Below, in pieces: positions 60,616 through 64,000 of a DNA stretch of 64,000 bases. The translations under genes were made by a program, and so were the position numbers. The stretch's first letter is position 1. The number at the start of each line of letters is the position of its first letter. The notes under the pieces were generated by a model, which was given only the letters and a program-made list of their open reading frames with translations, did not search any database and was not told where the DNA came from. Source of the DNA: Fluviicola sp. XM-24bin1 (lineage in GTDB: Bacteria; Bacteroidota; Bacteroidia; Flavobacteriales_D; Crocinitomicaceae); NCBI GenBank assembly GCA_003149635.1, contig QCWI01000007.1, forward strand, positions 1-64,000, written 5' to 3'.

Positions 60616-62949
60616 ATGAGAATTGCCTTATTTCTCTTCTTTGTCTTGAACTTGACGTTCTCCCATGGGCAGGTTTCTTGTTCAAATCCAACAACAGTGT
60701 TTTTCGAAGGTTTTGAAGGCGGAAGCCCTGTTCAAGGTGCCGTTACTGCAAATATCTACGGTGGAGGAACGTACAATTTAGCCAACTACATCCTCAGTGG
60801 AAACTTTCACGGATGGTTCAATGTCATCAACGGATTAAGTAACGTGGATGTCTATGATAACCTCATCCCTGGATTTTGTGTAGGCTTGCCTACTGAAGTT
60901 TCTTTTTGGACACGTCAGTCCTTTGGTGTAACCAACGTGACATTTACAGTGGAAGACAATACGGGAGCGGTTTTGGCAATTCAGACGCTCAACCTGACGA
61001 ATACGTATCAGCAGATCTTCTTCAATTTTACAGCAACAACTGCCGATCTTCGCTTCATCATTCACTGTAATTCTACAGGTGGAAATGGAGTAGACATTTG
61101 CGTAGAAGATATCTTGATGACCCAATGTCCTCCTGCGGGAGAAACGGTTGTGTATTCCGATTGTAATAATACGGGAGTCATTGACTTACATTCGCTTTTC
61201 TCCGCGGCAATTGGAACAACAGGAACGTGGTCAGGCCCTTCCACGCTTTCGAACGGATACCTCGGAACTTTCGATCCATCGGTGAATGCGAATGGTGTGT
61301 ACACCTACTCAGAGGGAACAGGATGCACAGCCACGGTCTCAACTGCCGAGGTGAACTTCCCCGGAAATATTGATTTAGGCCTAGATACAACGGTTTGTGC
61401 AGGTGCTACAGTGAATTTAGACGCCGGAGCAGGATTTGATAGTTATGCTTGGTCGAATGGGGTAACGACGCAATCCATTAATGTGCTTGCGCCGGGAACG
61501 TACATTGTGGACGCGTCCACGCAAATGGGAAATATCGTACAACACGGAGATTTTGAAGGAGGGACAACTACAACCGCCAACAACTTTACAACTGGATACG
61601 TGCCGGGAACAGGAGGGACTTGGGGATTGTTGTCCACATGCGGACAATGCGCTATTTCTACAAATCCGGCGTTGACGCATACCAATTTTGTCAATTGTGG
61701 CAATCATACCACAGGGACGGGAAACATGTTTATCGCTAACGGATCTTGGAATGCTGGAACGGTCGTTTGGAGTCAAACGGTGAACGTGACGCCTGGGACA
61801 GATTATTTGTTTTCGTTCTGGGCAACGAACGTGGTGAACAATCCCAATACATCTGATTTGCAATTGTATATCAATAATGTGCCTATTGGGCCGGTGAACA
61901 CAACCACGACTTCTTGTACTTGGCTGCAAATTAGCGATGTTTGGAATTCAGGTGGTGCGACATCTGCAGTATTAGAGATCATCAATCAATCTACTGCGGC
62001 ATCCGGAAATGATTTTGCCATCGATGATATCTCTTTCGGACCGATTTGTATTGTATCCGATACGATTGTTGTAGATCATCAGACGCCTTCGCAAACTACA
62101 TCTGTGGTGGATTTATCTTGTCAAGGGGCTTCCGATGCCGAGATTCATGTGGATAATGCTCTGGCAACAGAGTACAGCATGGACAATGGTGTTACTTGGC
62201 AGGTTGATTCGTTTTTCTTGAATTTGTCTGCGGGAACCCACGAGATTTGCTCCAGAACAGCCTTAGGTTGTGATGTTTGCGAAACCGTTACAATTATTGA
62301 TCCTGCACCTGTTGCAGTATCAGTAAGTCCAGATGTTACCATTTGTCAGAATGGAAGTACGACACTCACGGCAACCGGAGCTGGTGGTACCATTTTCGAT
62401 TATCATTGGGACTTCACAGCCGATTTATCCGCGTCGCAAACGGTGACGCCTCCGACATCTTCAGGTCAGGCTACTTACAGCTATACCGTATATGTGGAGA
62501 ATGAAAACGGATGTATTTCAGCGACTGAAACCGTCAATGTTACCGTGCTTCCACCATTGTCAGCTACCATTACACCGGCGCAAAGTATTTGTCCGGGAGG
62601 ATCAGCTACCATCGACGTTGTCGCTACAGGCGGTGACGGTGGGCCATATACGTATGCATGGAGTTCGGGCCAATCTACGGATCAAATTACCGTTTCGCCT
62701 ACTGATACTACGACTTATACCGTGTTAATTGACGATGGCTGTGAAACGACACCTATTTCTGTTTCGACAGTAGTGAATGTGGCTCCGAATCCTGAGCCTT
62801 CGTTCCAGATTATAAGTCCATTGCAGTGTGAAACCGGGATCTTCGAAATCATTAATACTACAGATCCGAATTTGACGGATGCGATTGTTTGGACTGTGAA
62901 TGGAACGGAAATTTTCATCAATCAGGAGACCATTATTACGCAAGCATAA
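60616..62949 (+). CDS. T9SS type B surface protein, N-terminal part cut by an in-frame TAA
   Basis: The 777-residue product has a signal peptide (MRIALFLFFVLNLTFSHGQ). A first jelly-roll-like domain at residues 20-170 and a second at about 295-475 carry 'VDICVEDILMTQCPPAG' and 'NDFAIDDISFGPICIVS' endings. Ig-like and SprB-type repeats follow ('LSCQGASDAEIHVDNALATE', 'ICPGGSATIDVVATGGDGGP'). The frame stops at TAA 62947-62949, yet the following codons continue in the same frame to a PKD and a type B sorting domain. As read, the product would lack its T9SS signal and remain in the periplasm or be degraded. Either a mutation, a sequence error or readthrough explains it. Confidence 0.82.
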   Translation: MRIALFLFFVLNLTFSHGQVSCSNPTTVFFEGFEGGSPVQGAVTANIYGGGTYNLANYILSGNFHGWFNVINGLSNVDVYDNLIPGFCVGLPTEVSFWTRQSFGVTNVTFTVEDNTGAVLAIQTLNLTNTYQQIFFNFTATTADLRFIIHCNSTGGNGVDICVEDILMTQCPPAGETVVYSDCNNTGVIDLHSLFSAAIGTTGTWSGPSTLSNGYLGTFDPSVNANGVYTYSEGTGCTATVSTAEVNFPGNIDLGLDTTVCAGATVNLDAGAGFDSYAWSNGVTTQSINVLAPGTYIVDASTQMGNIVQHGDFEGGTTTTANNFTTGYVPGTGGTWGLLSTCGQCAISTNPALTHTNFVNCGNHTTGTGNMFIANGSWNAGTVVWSQTVNVTPGTDYLFSFWATNVVNNPNTSDLQLYINNVPIGPVNTTTTSCTWLQISDVWNSGGATSAVLEIINQSTAASGNDFAIDDISFGPICIVSDTIVVDHQTPSQTTSVVDLSCQGASDAEIHVDNALATEYSMDNGVTWQVDSFFLNLSAGTHEICSRTALGCDVCETVTIIDPAPVAVSVSPDVTICQNGSTTLTATGAGGTIFDYHWDFTADLSASQTVTPPTSSGQATYSYTVYVENENGCISATETVNVTVLPPLSATITPAQSICPGGSATIDVVATGGDGGPYTYAWSSGQSTDQITVSPTDTTTYTVLIDDGCETTPISVSTVVNVAPNPEPSFQIISPLQCETGIFEIINTTDPNLTDAIVWTVNGTEIFINQETIITQA

Positions 62950-63582
62950 GACGCTGGTTCCTACGATTTGGAATTGACGGTAACTTCTCCTGAAGGTTGT
63001 ACTGCTACAACGCTATTCCCAAGCGCATTATACGCAGCTCCGGCACCAATCGCGAATTTTACCTTCAGCCCAAACCCACCAACGATGTTCAACACGCAGG
63101 TGCTCTTCAATAATGGTTCGGTCGGGGCGAATTCCTACGAGTGGACGTTTGAGCAAGGAGTTCCAGCGACCTCAACCATGGAAAATCCAACTACTTTGTT
63201 TCCTGATGGGCAAGTTGGATTGTACGAAACTTCGCTGATCGCCATTTCTGATTTGGGATGTCGTGATACTATGACGGTAGAAATTCAGGTGTATCCGGAG
63301 GTGATTTTGTATGCTCCGAACACCTTTACGCCTGAAGGAGATGAATTCAATCAGACATGGAACGTATTCATTGAAGGAGTGGATATCTACGATTTTCAAT
63401 TAACGATATTTAATCGTTGGGGACAAGTTGTTTGGGAGACTAGCGATCCGAATATGGGCTGGGATGCCACATATAATGGCAATATGGTTCAGGATGGAAC
63501 CTACACTTGGTTCATTACAACACGAGATATTCTGAACGATAACAAATACGAATTCAACGGACACGTAAACGTGATGCGATAA
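62950..63582 (+). pseudogene. Severed C-terminal part with PKD and T9SS type B sorting domain
   Basis: Directly after TAA 62947-62949 the same frame reads DAGSYDLELTVTSPEGC, which continues the truncated domain before it. Then a PKD-like unit ('QVLFNNGSVGANSYEWTFEQ') and the gliding-associated C-terminal domain follow: 'YAPNTFTPEGDEFNQTW', 'LTIFNRWGQVVWET' and the end GHVNVMR. It closely resembles the C-termini of the genes at 2 and 1469, so the function is T9SS recognition. There is no signal peptide and the only starts are internal TTG/ATG codons, so it is not an independent gene. Joined to the preceding frame the protein would be 988 residues. Confidence 0.8.
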
Positions 63583-63586
63583 AAAA

Positions 63587-63610
63587 AGCCCGATTCTTTA
63601 GAATCGAGCT
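63587..63610 (-). terminator. Terminator of the partial outer membrane protein gene
   Basis: AGCCCGATTC at 63587-63596 pairs with GAATCGAGCT at 63601-63610 across TTTA with one wobble. On the minus strand a run of seven T follows. It lies 26 bases after the stop of the minus-strand gene at 63636; it starts right after the stop of the plus-strand gene. Confidence 0.75.
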
Positions 63611-63635
63611 TAGTGAATGCACAGTAGCGTTGCTA

Positions 63636-63998
63636 TTAAAATGCGTATTTCAGTTTCAGTTGAAGTCCTGTTGCCAACGATTGTGTTCTGAATAATTCGC
63701 TTGGTACTTTTGCTCTTCCCTCGAATAAGTTAATTGCTCCTGATTGGATGCGCACATTCGCTCCAGCTCTGAAGTGATTGCCAAGTTGTACTGAAGTTCC
63801 TGCGGTAAGAACTCCTCCGAAATCAAAGTTTCTGTAAGTAAAACCAGTGTAATACGAGTTCGTATTGTTGGATGTCACTAGTGTATTAGACAGCATCGAT
63901 CCGAAGATTCCAGCTCCAAAAGTTAATTCTGGTTTCAATGCAGATGTTTTCGAGAACGGAATAATGCGTTCGTATTGCAATGTAGCCGTTGTGTAGGC
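63636..63998 (-). CDS. Outer membrane beta-barrel protein, C-terminal part
   Basis: The frame is open to the right edge of the window, so the N-terminus is missing; upstream codons read AYTTATLQYERIIPFS, a barrel strand, so the TTG at 63980 is not a start. The visible 120 residues are made of alternating polar and apolar strands ('LKPELTFGAGIFGSMLSNTL', 'TGFTYRNFDFGGVLTAGTSV') and end 'LATGLQLKLKYAF', the C-terminal aromatic residue typical of outer membrane proteins. The size and style resemble OmpA-like or PorT-like 8-stranded barrels. A terminator follows. Confidence 0.75.
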   Translation of the reverse strand, partial: AYTTATLQYERIIPFSKTSALKPELTFGAGIFGSMLSNTLVTSNNTNSYYTGFTYRNFDFGGVLTAGTSVQLGNHFRAGANVRIQSGAINLFEGRAKVPSELFRTQSLATGLQLKLKYAF

Positions 63999-64000
63999 CA

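Noticed and set aside
61417-61929. Minus-strand frame of 170 codons opposite the second broken T9SS gene
   Set aside because: Same reason: shadow of a repeat-rich coding strand.
1-64000. Defence islands, biosynthetic clusters, prophage or integrative elements
   Set aside because: No nuclease-helicase, toxin-antitoxin, polyketide, integrase or phage structural genes are visible; gene content is mainly housekeeping and envelope.

Overview
The window looks like a Bacteroidota chromosome, most likely a Flavobacteriales member near Crocinitomicaceae/Fluviicola (family level is inference). Several secreted proteins end in type IX secretion (T9SS) sorting domains of type A and type B. GldF and GldG of the gliding ABC transporter are present. 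Two bacillithiol genes (bshC, bshB1) occur, and many genes are preceded by the Bacteroidota -7 promoter element TAnnTTTG. No rRNA, tRNA, CRISPR array, insertion sequence, integrase or phage gene was seen.

Layout. 1-4.8 kb: T9SS type B cargo (a partial gene, a small exported protein, and a 1106-residue PKD protein). 4.9-13.6 kb: housekeeping genes: proline dehydrogenase, aroB, a MerR regulator, a queuosine-precursor transporter, an MFS exporter, the msrB-msrA repair pair, a Spy-like periplasmic protein, an LRR lipoprotein and a CPBP protease. Two related MITE-like repeats sit at 6.2 and 8.0 kb. 13.6-19.6 kb: AMP nucleosidase, a diheme cytochrome with a nonsense-interrupted Crp/Fnr gene beside it, and a DUF1800-DUF1501 operon. 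19.8-27.7 kb: an endonuclease III lacking its Fe-S cysteines, a TPR protein, a coupled three-gene envelope operon (lipoprotein, barrel, helix-hairpin-helix barrel), a NYN-LOTUS protein, and dnaX split by an A10 slippery run. 27.8-31.1 kb: two tandem paralogous exported proteins, a cyclophilin and a frameshifted GNAT gene. 31.3-41.5 kb: bshC, a TonB-dependent receptor, a TPR-SpoIIE phosphatase, a DUF5916 outer membrane protein and a choice-of-anchor L protein. 41.6-50.7 kb: dnaN, DUF4340-gldG-gldF, gtrA, a SAM hydrolase pair, phoH and purC. 50.8-64 kb: a lamin-tail T9SS protein, a large AsmA protein, a fused ResB-CcsA cytochrome c assembly protein, bshB1, a T9SS type B gene broken by an in-frame TAA, and a partial outer membrane protein.

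How the genes fit together. Much of the window concerns the cell envelope and export: T9SS cargo, gliding transporter parts, beta-barrels, a TonB receptor and AsmA. A redox theme runs through bacillithiol synthesis, methionine sulfoxide reductases and cytochrome c assembly. DNA replication and repair is represented by dnaN, dnaX and nth.

The most unusual signals are the dnaX A10 frameshift site with an SD-like motif and a downstream hairpin, the paired MITE-like elements flanking aroB-merR, a REP-like hairpin family with apparent covariation (one copy lies inside a coding sequence), three genes broken by an in-frame TAA or a one-base shift, and the cluster-less endonuclease III. I did not find a defence system or a biosynthetic cluster.
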